A DNA stretch of 64,000 nucleotides from Vitellaria paradoxa (GCA_019916065.1 CM034237.1:27471783-27535782), one strand, 5' to 3'; positions 46,685 to 56,956 are shown, counted from the first letter of the stretch. Program-made: numbers and translations. The notes: generated by a model from the letters alone, not told the origin.

Positions 46685-47125
46685 GAAACCAGGAAAGTGG
46701 TTCAAACACTTGTTCGAACCACAGTTTGTTCAAACACCTGTTCTAACCACAGAAGGCATAACAGATGAGACAACAGCAAAATTGGCTAAGTGTGAAGCAA
46801 GGGGGATCGAACCCTTATTCAAATCACATGCCGTTCGAACCTTGGTTAGAACAGCAGAAGCTGATGCAGACATAGGTGAAAATTGACCAAAGAAAAGTTG
46901 TTCGAACCCCTGTTCGAACCACATTTGGTTCGAACCCTTGTTCAATCAACAAAAGGGCAACAACACCTAGAGGCAAAGAAAAATCCTAAGTGTGGAAGTT
47001 TGTTCAAACCAGCCTTTGTTCTACCGTTAGTTTGATCAATAGAAGCCATGCAAGGTCCAACTAGAGCAAAAATGACTCAGTCCTGGAAACCACCATCTTG
47101 TTTGAACATATGTTCGAACCAACCT
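46685..47125 (+). repeat. Cluster of GTTCGAAC-type words in the solo LTR U3
   Basis: At least a dozen copies of gttcgaac(c) or one-step variants (gttcaaac, gttctaac) occur in about 440 bp, often in pairs some 15-20 bp apart. The core gttcgaac is a perfect palindrome. The cluster lies upstream of the LTR TATA box, so it could be an array of transcription-factor sites, but that is inference. Confidence 0.75.
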
Positions 47126-47191
47126 TCAATGCAAGAATTATGTAATTCAATTTTTGGTAAAAGGGCAATTGAATACTTTCTTGTATTGTAT

Positions 47192-47199
47192 TATATATA
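47192..47199 (+). promoter_or_regulatory. TATA box of the solo LTR
   Basis: tatatata about 65 bp after the last gttcgaac word. Transcription would run rightward through the R/U5 part into gypsy-2. Confidence 0.55.
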
Positions 47200-48024
47200 G
47201 ACAAGAGTGTGGTTGTTTGGGGCAACACATTACGTACATTTCAGTTTTTCAGATTTCCTTGGTAGAGAGAGAGAAAGTAGATCAAGCTACATTTCTTTGA
47301 ATTTTTGTATCAGAATTTCTAGCTTAAGAATAGAACTGTTTCATTTTCAAGTATTTCTACTTTCATTATGTGTGAGTAGATCTTTTTCTTGGGTTCATGG
47401 CAAGTCTCGTAGTTGATTTACATATATTCCAAGGTAATGAGCTTAATGTTAAATTCTCATGTGTTCAAGGATCAATTTATGTTTGATTTGAATTCATTCT
47501 TGATTATGGGTTAGGATTTCAATTAAATTCTGAATTTGTATAGTTGGTGATTGCTAATTTTAGATTCATGTGTAATATCTACAGATTATGCACATAAGGT
47601 GTTCAATTTGAAATTTTAATCAAATTTTGTTCTTAAATTTTTGTTCAATTCATATTTAGATTGTTCCAAATTGGTTTTATATAGAAATATCTTCCGATCT
47701 ACCCTTTTGGAGGTGTACATTGAGTAATTGAATTCCTCGGAATTTTATGTAAATCACCATGAGCTTGTTTTGGATCCAAGACTTTCTTTAATTTGCTTTC
47801 TCAACAAGTTTGCTCAATTCACCATTTCTAAAACCAATTCAATCTCTACCATTCACTGTGAGGTCAAGTTTTGTCTACAAGTTTTCCAAAAAATTGTTTG
47901 TTCACTAATTTTTGCTTAAGGCTCTCTGTGGACACGATCCGGTACTTACCGGTTATTGTGCTTCCATAAACACCCTATACTTGGGGTCGAACCAATATTA
48001 AATAACATTGGAATCGAGCAAGCA

Positions 48025-50062
48025 ATAAGCATCAACAAGTTTTTGCTGCTTTACAAGAGAACAAGTTGTATGCCAATCTCAAGAAATGCAGTTTCGATTA
48101 TGAAGGATCATGATAAAGTTAAAGCCACTAGGGAATGGCCATCACCCAAAACCATTTCTGAGGTACATTCTTTCCATGGCTTAGCTACATTCTACAGATA
48201 TTTCATACATAATTTCAGTAGTATATAGCAAGTTCCATAATTGATTGCTTGAAGAAGGGACCATTTGTGTGGACCGAAGTAGCAGAAAAAAGCTTTCAAT
48301 TGATCAAAGAGAAGCTGACCAGTGCCCCTGTCTTAGCCTTACCCAGTTTCGAGAAACTTTTCGAAGTACACATAGATGCTTCTATTGTGGGCATAGGTGC
48401 TTTTCTTTCACAAGAAGGTCGTCCAATATCATTTCACAGTGAGAAGCTAAATGAAGCCAAAAGGAATTGGTCTACCTATGAGCTTGAATTCTATGCTATT
48501 GTGCGAGCACTCAAGTATTGGAAGCATTATTTGATACAACGAGAATTTGTGTTGTAGTCAGATCACCAGGCGCTTAAGTTCATCAACAATCCACAAAGTC
48601 ATAATCGAATGCGTTCAAGGTGGGTTACTTTTCTTCAGCAGTTTACATTCACCTTGAAGCACAAGTCTGGGAAACAAAATAAAGTGGCAAATGCCCTCAG
48701 TTGGCGGGTAGCTCTTATACGTACATTGCATGTAGAAGTCGTAGGGTTTGGTACTTTCAAAGATCTGTACGCCTCTAATGCTGATTTTAAAGATCATTGG
48801 GATTGCTGCCTTAATGACCAACCTAGTAAATTTCTTCTGCATAATAGTTATCTATTCTTGGGGACACGCTTATGCATACCAAATTACTCCTTAAGAGAGA
48901 AGATAATAAAAGAGCTGCATAGTGGCGGACTAACTGGACATTTTGGGCGAGATAAAACTATTACTTTGGTTGAAGCACGTTACTAAACCAAACCAAACTA
49001 AGCCTTTTTCCACTAGGTAAGGTCGGGGTTGAAGCATGTTACTATTGGCTACAAATGAAAAGAGATGTTGGAAGATTTGTACAATGATGTTATATATGTC
49101 AGCATCGAAGGGGCAACAACAAAATACTGGCTTGTATACGCCTTTACCGAGATACCAAATGGTCCATAGGAGGACATATCTATGGATTTTGTGTTGGGAT
49201 TACCTCGCACACAAAGACAACAAAATTCAACTTTTGTGGTAGTAGATCGATTCAGCTAGATGGCTCATTTCATCCCATGTCACAAGACTGCTGACGCTAT
49301 TAATATAGCCAACCTCTTCTTTAAAGAAGTTGTTCGTTTGCACGGGATACCAAAATCCATTACCTCAGATTAGGACAAAAAGTTTCTCATTCACTTTTGG
49401 AGGACTTTATGGTGCCGATTCGATACCAATCTACAATATAGCACTACATGTCATCCACAGACAGATGGGCAAACTGAGATGGTAAATCGATCTTTGGGCA
49501 ATATAGTAAGGTGCCTTTGCAGTAATCATCCAAAATAATGGGATTTCTTCTTATCACAAGCAGAGTTTGCATACAACATGCAAAGCAAACATGCAAACTC
49601 TGCATCACAAGCAAATCCTCATTTGAGGTTATCTATATAGTCGATCCCCTCGACATATCTTAGAGCTAGTTCCTCTGCCTAAGATTTCCTGGATATTCAA
49701 TCGCTGTTGAGCACTTGGCAGATCATATCCAAAATGTTCATAAAGGAGTATGTGAGCAATGAGATTTCGAATGCTAAGTATAAGGAGCATGTTGACATCC
49801 ATTGACAAGAAAAGATTTTCAAAGAAGGTGATAATGTAATGGTCTACTTGCCCAAAGGACAACTACCCCCAGGAAATCATGGAAAGTCGATACCAATGAA
49901 GATTGAGCCTTACAAAATTCACAAGAGAATCAATGATAATGCTTATATAGTTGACATTCCCAATTCCATGGGCATATCAAAGACTTTTAATGTTGCTGAC
50001 ATATAAACTTTCTACCCAGGGAAACCAAACGAACAAGCCAACTCGGGATGAGTTCTTTACAA
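48025..50062 (+). pseudogene. Gypsy-2 RT end, RNase H and integrase
   Basis: RT thumb (VFAALQENKLYANLKKCSF) is followed by [40 protein letters not shown] and [19 protein letters not shown] (RNase H), with a stop at 48555-48557. Next come SDHQALKF, the connector with HKSGKQNKVANALS, and the integrase zinc region HSGGLTGHFGRDKT. The frame is broken at 48986 by the RTE tail. The integrase core continues in fragments: DFVLGLPRTQR-like, [17 protein letters not shown] and [18 protein letters not shown]. The C-terminal text ends near 50050. Many stops. Confidence 0.87.
48968..49044 (-). mobile_element. 42-bp RTE LINE tail with 18-bp target-site duplications
   Basis: The insert 48986-49027, read on the minus strand, is a ccgaccttacctagtgg-type end followed by aaaaaggcttag and (TTTGG)n. 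It matches the last bases of RTE-2 at about 13990-14046. It is bracketed by an 18-bp direct repeat (48968-48985 and 49027-49044, one base shared with the insert edge, one C/T mismatch). The only reasonable reading is an extremely 5'-truncated RTE insertion into the gypsy-2 integrase. Confidence 0.88.
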
Positions 50063-50073
50063 GTGGAGGGGAA
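50062..50073 (+). promoter_or_regulatory. Gypsy-2 polypurine tract
   Basis: agtggaggggaa directly upstream of the 3' LTR. Confidence 0.8.
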
Positions 50074-50504
50074 TGATGTAGGACATTAACAAGCTATATT
50101 ACCTACATTTCTTTCAACTTTCTACTGGTCAAAAAATTTCTGCAAACACAGCAAGATGCCAGCTGCTGTACACAACAGCATCTAGCTGTCCAAATATAGC
50201 TCATATACTAGTTGTAAAAATAAATTGTATACAACAGTATACTAGTTGCAAAAAAACAGCTGTATTACATCCATATTTACTTAAGTTACAATTGTATGTT
50301 AGTCATAAAAGAACCCCTCCTGCAGCCCATATAAAGGATATGTTATTGTAATTTTAAAACCGACTTTTCATAAATAAAATTAGAGTTACTTGTGTATTAT
50401 CTAAGTTATGAAGTTCTTATGAGTTAATAGACTGTTTCGATCTTAACTCTAGTGTCTTCTAATAGATTTTAAGTTGTTTCAATTCCAAATCTTGTTGTTT
50501 CACC
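50074..50504 (+). repeat. Gypsy-2 3' LTR
   Basis: About 431 bp. Differs from the 5' LTR by many substitutions and several small indels (roughly 50 substitutions by eye). Confidence 0.88.
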
Positions 50505-50995
50505 GCATCAGCTCCAAAGACCCATCAGAGTGAGTCTTCACTTTGTAAACCCACTTTCAACCAATGAGATTCTTACATTCCGGTAGACGAGCCAACTCCA
50601 AAGTTTGAGCTTTAGCAAGAGCAGTGAGCTCATCATTCATTGCATTCACTCAAAATCATAATAAGATTCTTTGTATGACCTAATTTCAAAGTAAGCATGT
50701 ATACGAAATAAAAAGGAACGATAAGAAGGTGAGAAGCAACTATTTGAAAAGCCAAGTCTTACCGAAGGATGGCCCTCACGAACAGGATACTAGCGTGCAA
50801 ATAGATCAAAGTCCTCAAATGCAGATTGAGGGGCAAGAGAGCTGGGAGGAATCCGCACAGGAGCTACACAACGACAAGAATAGACCAATGGAAAATGAGG
50901 GAGCAGAGCTCAAGCGCACAGAAGGAATAGCTAAAATATCAGATATCTCAAGGGTGGAGACATACTCTTCAATGGACACATCCAAAGGAAAATGA
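50505..50995 (-). pseudogene. Copia-5 RT N-terminal part
   Basis: From the gypsy-2 junction upstream (minus sense): KWVYKVKTHSDGSLEL, preceded by AMNDELTALAKAQTLELARL, the start of copia RT. A TGA splits the two blocks near 50575. The part up to 50995 is the acidic linker between integrase and RT, readable only in pieces. Confidence 0.78.
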
Positions 50996-51064
50996 TCAAT
51001 GTAAATCAAATCCTTTTTGGCAACCGGAGCAGTTATGGGAGGAAGAGAAAAATATGGTAGACGC

Positions 51065-52580
51065 TTAAGAAAAATAACATGTCATGACACATACAAGTTC
51101 TTGGTTACGGGAACCAAGGATCATAACACCGATAGCCTTTTCGATTGATGCCATACCCCAACAAAACACACAGAGCACATCAGGCACTAAGTTTGGTATG
51201 ATTTCGTTTAGGAGAAGAACAAAGCAAGTAAAGCCAAACACACAAAGGAGCGAATAGTTGAGAGCCTGACTATAGAGACGCTCATAGGTAGACATACCAG
51301 AGAGAAGTGAAGTAGGCATCCAGTTCAGAAAATAAGTTGTAGTGAGAACAGCTTCTCCCCAAAACACAAATGGGACAGAGAAAGACAAAAGAAGAGAACT
51401 AGCAATATCAAGAAGATAATGATATTTGTGTTTTCCACGACCATTTTGAGCAGGAGGGTCAGAACAAGACGATTGGTGAATAGTGCCATAAGTAGCTAAG
51501 AAGTCCATGAATTTAGAAAGAAAGTATTCTCCACCCAAATCAGAATGAAGAATTTTAACAGAAGCAGAAATTTGAGTTTGAACCACATTATGAAAAGTGC
51601 AATATATCTTGAAAAAATCAAATTTACATGTCATCAAATAAACCCACGAAAAATGACTATAATCATCAACAAATAAAAACATAATACATGGAACCACATT
51701 TAGTTACAACAGGGGAAGGAACCCATAAATCTGTATGAACAATATGAAAAGGAGAAGTAGAAAAAGAAGTACTTTTATTAAAAGGCAAAGCAGACATTTT
51801 TGCAAACTTACAACCACTACATTCAAAAATATCACTAACAGAAATTTTTCCTAAATGACCTAATTGGACCAAAAGTTTAACGATCACTAGACAAATAAAC
51901 TAATCTAAAATGCCAAAGATAAAAAGGAGACGACTTCTCATCTAAACAAAAAAAACGACGTTGTAGTGGAAGTAAACAACAAAGGAATATTCAAGCTCTC
52001 TACGATATAAAGATCACCAACTCTACACCCGGTCCCAATCTGCTTCTTAGATAGTTGATCCTGTATAACACAACCAGAAGAAGAAAATAAAACATCAAAA
52101 CTAGAATTAGATAACTGACTTATTAAAAGAAGGCTTAAAGATAGCTGAGGAACATAAAATACATTGGAGAAGGGCGGTAAACATGATAGGGTGGGAGGAA
52201 TGGAACCAATAAAAATGACATGCAGAGGGGATCCATTGGCAGTTGCAACACTAATGGGAGATGCAGGAGAAACACAACTACTAAGAAGAAATAAATTAGA
52301 AGTCATATGATGAGAAGAACCAGAGTCAAAAATTCATGTGATGAATAGGATACCATGGTGGAAGGAGAACTATGCAAACTTGAATGGGTGGTCGTCATAG
52401 AAGAAGCTTGTGTGGGATCCCCTTGAATGGCTACCACGAATGCTCGATATTACTGAAACTACTCAAACAACTTAGAAGTGAAACTATCACTGGAGGAAGG
52501 AATAATAATTGCTACAGTAGGATGAGACAATTGTTGTGGGGGCCGAGAGGGAAAAGGGCCAGTCAATTATGAAGAATTAC
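51065..52580 (-). pseudogene. Copia-5 protease and integrase
   Basis: Pre-integrase segment with VFYVPQLSLSLLLISQLSNS and GCVIQDQLSKKQIGTG (51938-52306). The zinc-domain remnant is LGHLGKISVSDIFECSGCKF. The catalytic core has HTDLWVPSPV, FLFVDDYSHFSWVYLM, LHSDLGGEYFLSKF and a PPAQNG block (about 51440-51475). The protease active site upstream is degraded (a DSGSS-like text at about 52310-52330). One frameshift near 51690 and several stops. Confidence 0.85.
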
Positions 52581-53430
52581 GGCCTTTGACTTGAGAAGTT
52601 TCGGGCATGCATTCTTTCAATGTCCCTTCTTATGGCAAAAGCCACACAATCCATAGCAACCCGAGGCTTAGGTTTGCCTGTGACCTGAATCAAGTGGGAC
52701 GTCAGAGTAGGTAGAAGAGGTGCTGAAGACAGACTAGGTGAAGCAGATGAAGTGGCAAAAACTGACTGACGGTGATGCAATGGATGCCACCTTAAACCTA
52801 GTTACCTCAGCAATAAGCTCTCTCACCACACCATCTACTGAAGGAACAGGAGACCAACAGAGAATAGCTCCACAAAAAAACTTAAACTAATCTCTCAAAG
52901 CCATGAGAAACTGCACAAGACGTTTCTCATGGTACTAAACATAACTATCAAGAGACTGCAACTCAAAAGATTCCATAAGTGCAAGTTGATCCCAATACAT
53001 AGCCATCTCATTATAAAATTCCTAAATTGATTTGTCTCACTGAGTGGCACTTCAAATAGACATTTCTAGTTCATATTACTTGGCAAAATTAGACTCAAGA
53101 TTCATACACTACAAATATTCCTACACTCATTTGGCCATCTCATACTTGGAAAAATTCATATCAATGTTTGGTTATATGGAATTGTGAAACCAAGTGAGGA
53201 TTTGGCCATTTCCCTAAACCCATTTTCCAAAAGCAAACTCATAGCCTTCAACTTTAGGATCAGAAGGTTGCGGTGTTGAACCATCCACATGTCCCCACAT
53301 ACCCTTACCAAGTAAAAAATTTTTCATAACATTTGACCAATACGAATAATTATCAGCATTCAACTGGATACTAATAGCTTGCATTTTATCCTCTAACATG
53401 ATTAACTGAAAATGGAGAAACCACAACCTA
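52581..53430 (-). pseudogene. Copia-5 Gag
   Basis: Minus-strand reading begins near 53400 with MLEDKMQAISIQLNADNYSY, then WSNVMKNFLLGKGMWGHVDG, standard for copia gag. The following text is fragmented by stops to a zinc-knuckle-like CGFCHKKGHxKNACP at about 52605-52650. Confidence 0.8.
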
Positions 53431-53869
53431 ACTATTAGAAGAAAGCCATGACAGACTTGGACAGATCAACCGTATAGGTATACTGAACTTCTTGTGAGAT
53501 CAAACAAAGATCGCCAAAGGAGAAATAGGGATCGCCGGAGGTAAGGCAACATCGCCGGAGGCAACGAGATGTCCAGCGCGGGAGGTGAGGTGACATCGTC
53601 GAAGGCAGAAGAGAAGTTTCACACAATGAGCAATGTGACTACGCAATCGCAAACGATGTGTGTCGCGACTTCATGATGCAAATCGACAAAGATATAGACT
53701 TCAACGAAGAGAGAGAGACTTTGACTGTGATTGGAGGTTCCGAAGGGAGTCCAATGCAAACAATACTGTTGTCAACGCTAACGATGCAAACAATGTTGAA
53801 GGATTGACGATGAACAACGCCGACGCTAACGATGCTGACAATGAACCATGATGACAAATCAAAGATTAT
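53431..53869 (-). other. Copia-5 untranslated leader
   Basis: Noncoding text between primer site and gag. Contains an imperfect tandem of gatgcaaacaatgt/gacgctaacgatg words (53750-53845) whose frames on both strands are repetitive and not genuine proteins. Confidence 0.65.
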
Positions 53870-53882
53870 GACTCTGATACCA
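53870..53882 (-). promoter_or_regulatory. Copia-5 primer-binding site
   Basis: Minus strand tggtatcagagtc adjoins the 5' LTR. Confidence 0.88.
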
Positions 53883-54087
53883 TGATAAACAAAAGAAACG
53901 AAAAGGAAAAAAAAAAAAACTTGTATTATTGTAGAAAGATGAAAACAATTAATTAACTCTAATACACAATTAGCTAATACTTATATAGATAAAACCTAGA
54001 AAGCATAAAAGACTAAGCTACCCCTAGAAAATTGAAATAAATAAAAAAAAAAACAATAAACTGAAAAATACTTAACCCTATATTTCA
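53883..54087 (-). repeat. Copia-5 5' LTR
   Basis: 205 bp, about 14 substitutions and three small indels from 42016-42210. Confidence 0.9.
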
Positions 54088-54527
54088 CCAAAAAAAAGCT
54101 CTAATATTTTATTTCAGAGTTCAAGCAACTTCAATGTATTCCCTTTATTCAAATGGGAAGTCTCACAGCTCCTATCACATAGCTTAGGAAGGGGGATTGT
54201 GTGTGTCGACTGTGGATAGGGGATTCAATAACTGGAGACATACAACAAATACTAGACTGCCAATAAAAGACAAGCACACATACTATTACAACTCTCATTA
54301 TATCAATACTTCAAAGCCACAAAGAGAATAATTACATGTCCAACATCAACTTATTTTAATTATCTAAGCCAAAAAATTTGCAGTCATTAAAACATAAAAT
54401 TATTCAGAACTTATTTTATAAAGTTCATTTTAGTTTTTCAGTCATTAAATGGACTAGTGCTCCAAAGAAGTGAACCAAAAATATTAAAAACAGAAATATC
54501 ATTGAAGAATAGGCAGAACTCAGCCAC
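54088..54527 (-). other. Intron sequence of the splicing-factor pseudogene
   Basis: Lies between the copia-5 LTR and the RRM start exon. A candidate relic of the missing short exon (SCETSHLN-like reading, about 54172-54141) is discussed under rejected items. Otherwise AT-rich and featureless. Confidence 0.6.
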
Positions 54528-54620
54528 CTTACAATTTACAATTTCCCCGAACTTCAAGAACTCTGTGTGCACATCCTCATAAAACTCTTCATAACAACGT
54601 TCAACCTCTTCATCTGTACA
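54528..54620 (-). pseudogene. Splicing-factor pseudogene exon: N-terminal half of RRM
   Basis: 93 nt (31 codons) between a polypyrimidine tract with acceptor ttctttttcag and a donor aag|gtggct. Reads [20 protein letters not shown], then [11 protein letters not shown]. The E/D-rich helix and FGEIVNxK strand are diagnostic of the U2AF35-related UHM/RRM. No stop in this exon. Continues past the donor as noncoding. Confidence 0.9.
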
Positions 54621-54672
54621 CTGAAAAAGAAGAGGTGGAGGAGGAAGCAAAATCTTTATGATTATTTAGTGG

Positions 54673-54769
54673 TACAGTATGCTTTACAAATAATTATTTT
54701 TGATAAGTAAATTGTATTAAAAAGCATCAAGGGATGCCTACTGGCTACAGTATGCTTTACAAATAATTA
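54673..54769 (-). mobile_element. 49-bp L1-type LINE tail with 24-bp target-site duplications
   Basis: An identical 24-mer occurs at 54673-54696 and 54746-54769. The 49 bp between them read on the minus strand as a cccttgatgc ... aatacaatttacttatcaaaaa end, the usual 3' terminus of plant L1-type LINEs (compare 56772-56830). This is a LINE insertion truncated to its last few dozen bases, within the pseudogene intron. Confidence 0.85.
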
Positions 54770-54836
54770 ATACGCCCTTTAGCTTGATAGGCTAATGCTA
54801 ACAAATGACCAGTATATGCATTGACGTGCATTGAGT

Positions 54837-55690
54837 ATGGCTTAATCCAAGTACCCACATAAACACCCAAAATATTTTCATCCTTGCTTACATCAATCAT
54901 TCAGAATGAACTAAAGTTTTGAGCTGTGAGTAATCAAATCGATCAGTTTCTGTTGCTAACATCATGCATTTATTGGCACCATTTGGAGTGCCAAAAAACA
55001 CAAAAAAAATAAATAAATAAATAAATCTTCAACAATCTCTATAAATCACTAAAACTCTCTATTACAAATTTACACTTTCCCACATTTACTAATTTCAAAA
55101 AATTTTAATATTTCGCTAAAAAAATGAAAAGTCCGGAAGGATGTTAATTGAGTGCAAATTTTTTTTGACAATCATACTCTTCAAATCGAAAGCTTTCAAA
55201 CAAGTACCATGATCACTATTTTAAACAAATTTTTTTGAATCCATTAGAACGAATTTGAGAAACCGTTCTAACGATTTTGGCGCTGTGCATCTCCAAAGAG
55301 ACTTTTTGAATCTGTTAGAATGAATTTAAAAAACCATTCTAACGGTTTAGTGCAAAAGAGAGAGAAAAGAACTACTATGCAAAACATTGAGCGGCATTTT
55401 TCGAATCCATTAGAACGGATTTGAAAAACCGTTCTAACGGTTTTAGCACTGTTCATCTCCAAAAAACGCGATTTGGAATAAAATACCAAACACCATTCTT
55501 TACCCAAAACCACGTTTTATCTTATTTTTTTCTTGTTTTTTATCACTCCAAATGCACACATAATGGCTTACACAAGGATCCATATAAACACCCAAAAATT
55601 TTTCCATGCTTGCTTACATCAATTATTCAGAATGAACAAACATTCCCAGTTATGAGCAATCAAATCAACCAGTTTCTGTTTATTGTGTAT
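54837..55690. repeat. Direct repeats of about 120 bp flanking a MITE-like element
   Basis: The block starting atggctta at 54837 (ataaacacccaaaa, ccttgcttacatcaat, attcagaatgaac, cagtttctgtt) recurs at 55563, offset 726 bp, at roughly 80% identity. The interval holds the inverted-repeat element at 54983-55556. Confidence 0.8.
54983..55556. mobile_element. MITE-like element with hairpin-forming internal repeats
   Basis: Ends are imperfect inverted repeats: catttggagtgccaaaaaac on the left and the complement of gttttttatcactccaaatg on the right. No coding capacity. Inside, three related units (about 55246, 55312, 55407) each contain an inverted pair of the ttagaacgg/ccgttctaa type, able to form a stem. 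No clear target-site duplication was found, so superfamily is unassigned. Confidence 0.6.
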
Positions 55691-55699
55691 GATTAGACT

Positions 55700-56770
55700 T
55701 CCAATAGCAAAGATAAGTCCACAACCCAAAAAAAAAAAAAAACAAATAAACAAACAAACAACTAAGTTTGTTTCCTAATGAACCAACCCATGTATTGAAT
55801 TAGGTCAATAATCAAGTCAATAAAAGGAAGCAGCAAATACAATCGTAACATTTGTGAAGTAATATGAAGCATGGCCATAAGCATTAGAAGAGGAAAAGAT
55901 ACAGGAGAACTAGGGAACAGAAACCTTAGTTGGGAAAAGGTTTGGTAAGTTAGGATTAGGAGGAGATAAAGAGATTAGGAATTGGAAAATGGCAGCTGAC
56001 AATTCAAAAGGGCAAAGCAGATGTCTCTTTATCAAAGAGCTGACACCTGCTGGGCCTGCTGCGCTGGACCCCTACGATAAGCAGTCATTACAGAGAGGCA
56101 AGAAGTACCTAGCTATAAAAGGGAGGAATAAGTCTCCAAAATTTTGCTGAAGAATCTTAGAAGAAGGAATACAAAAAGTAAGCCAAAAACATGAATTGCA
56201 GCAAAAGTTACATCAAATGTCTTCACACTTTCACAAGTTCTTTTACTCATTTTCCTCCTATAGACCACACATGGAACACAACATAGAAACATTCTAGGCC
56301 TTCCTCCCACTACAGATGCCACATCACAAAACTTCATCTCTGAAGCCCCAGCAATGAATGAGTTGGCACAAAGCAACAACTAGACCAAATAGATGCTATC
56401 ACAGTGAATACATACAAGTTCTATGGCATGTGCAAGAAGTCACAAAAGGGAAATGCCTAGATAGGAAGGGAGCTGGCTGCTCTAGTTGAAGTATATTTAG
56501 ATCTCTGCATTAGGTATGATTGCAAAATTGGCAAAACACATCAATGTCAAGGAATACAACTTCTCAGGCAAAAGAAAGGAATCATAAGTCATATTAAAAG
56601 TGTAGTCAGTAAGTTCGTGATATTTGAAGAAAAACAAGAATGTCAGAAATACGTACATATCTGCAAGACAAAAAAAATATTAAAACCAAGAGACACATTA
56701 CTGAAATATGAGGAAAGAATAAAGGTTTAAAATTCTGAGATCCAAATGCCTGTTAAGTCATTTTCCTTCT
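55700..56770. other. Intron sequence, no gene
   Basis: Contains an A14 run near 55730 and, at about 56115, a gctataaaaggg TATA-like motif in text resembling a solo-LTR fragment. No partner was found. The minus-strand 88-codon frame at 56113-56379 is unrecognised. Confidence 0.45.
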
Positions 56771-56956
56771 TTTTTTTTTTTTTTTTTTGGTGATAAGTAA
56801 AAATAAATTTATTCAAAAAGGCATCAAGGAGATGTCACTACGCAAGTCCAATTCCTCCCTCGCACTAACCATTTATACAAACATGTCAAAAATAAGCTTT
56901 TCAATTTGAGTAGCAGAAATGACTTGGAAAGTTCTTCCACTTCCACAACCCCACCG

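Larger units (their letters stand above)
46523..48024 (+). mobile_element. 1502-bp solo LTR in gypsy-2 RT
   Basis: The segment begins TGATTGTATTATG and ends GAGCAAGCA, is flanked by the 5-bp repeat ataag, and has no internal retroelement genes, primer site or second LTR. Removing it with one target copy makes the gypsy-2 RT frame continuous: Y-x-D box, then QQVFAALQENKLYANLKKC. A TATA box (tatatata, 47192-47199) sits mid-LTR. The 3' part has ctctctgtggacacgatcc and ccctatacttggggt, like the LTR ends of large plant gypsy elements. The internal part was probably lost by LTR-LTR recombination. Confidence 0.85.
43572..50504 (+). mobile_element. Gypsy-2: Ty3/gypsy element inserted in copia-5 RT
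   Basis: Plus-strand LTRs at about 43572-43990 and 50074-50504 start TGATGTAGGACATTAACAAG and end near TTTCACC. They differ at about 12% of positions by eye. Interior: tRNA-Met primer site, gag, protease, RT (split by a solo LTR), RNase H, integrase and polypurine tract. Copia-5 RT flanks it on both sides (KVKTHSDGSLEL to the right, KRYKARLVVN to the left, minus sense), so the host reading closes when gypsy-2 is removed. Best target duplication candidate is gcttc/gcatc with one mismatch. Confidence 0.9.
42016..54087 (-). mobile_element. Copia-5: copia element in the pseudogene intron, carrying gypsy-2
   Basis: Minus-strand LTRs at 53883-54087 (5', 205 bp) and 42016-42210 (3', 195 bp) are about 93% identical by eye. 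Between them, in minus-strand order, lie primer site, gag, protease, integrase, RT start, [gypsy-2], RT, RNase H and polypurine tract. No convincing target-site duplication flanks the LTRs. It lies in the intron between the RRM exons at 54620-54528 and 41932-41846. Coding regions are full of stops and frameshifts. Confidence 0.9.

Noticed and set aside
46685..47125. Repeated GTTCGAAC words as a CRISPR array or tRNA cluster
   Set aside because: Spacing is irregular, the genome is a plant's, the words are palindromic fragments inside an LTR, and no cloverleaf or A box accompanies them.
53660..53857. Asn/Asp-rich frames on both strands
   Set aside because: Both come from a short degenerate repeat in the copia-5 leader.
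54141..54172. Possible relic of the missing short exon between the two RRM exons (minus-strand reading C-E-T-S-H-L-N)
   Set aside because: The family has about ten residues here ending in HLR. Only Cys and His-Leu agree, two codons would have to be lost, and the splice signals are weak. Too little to call.
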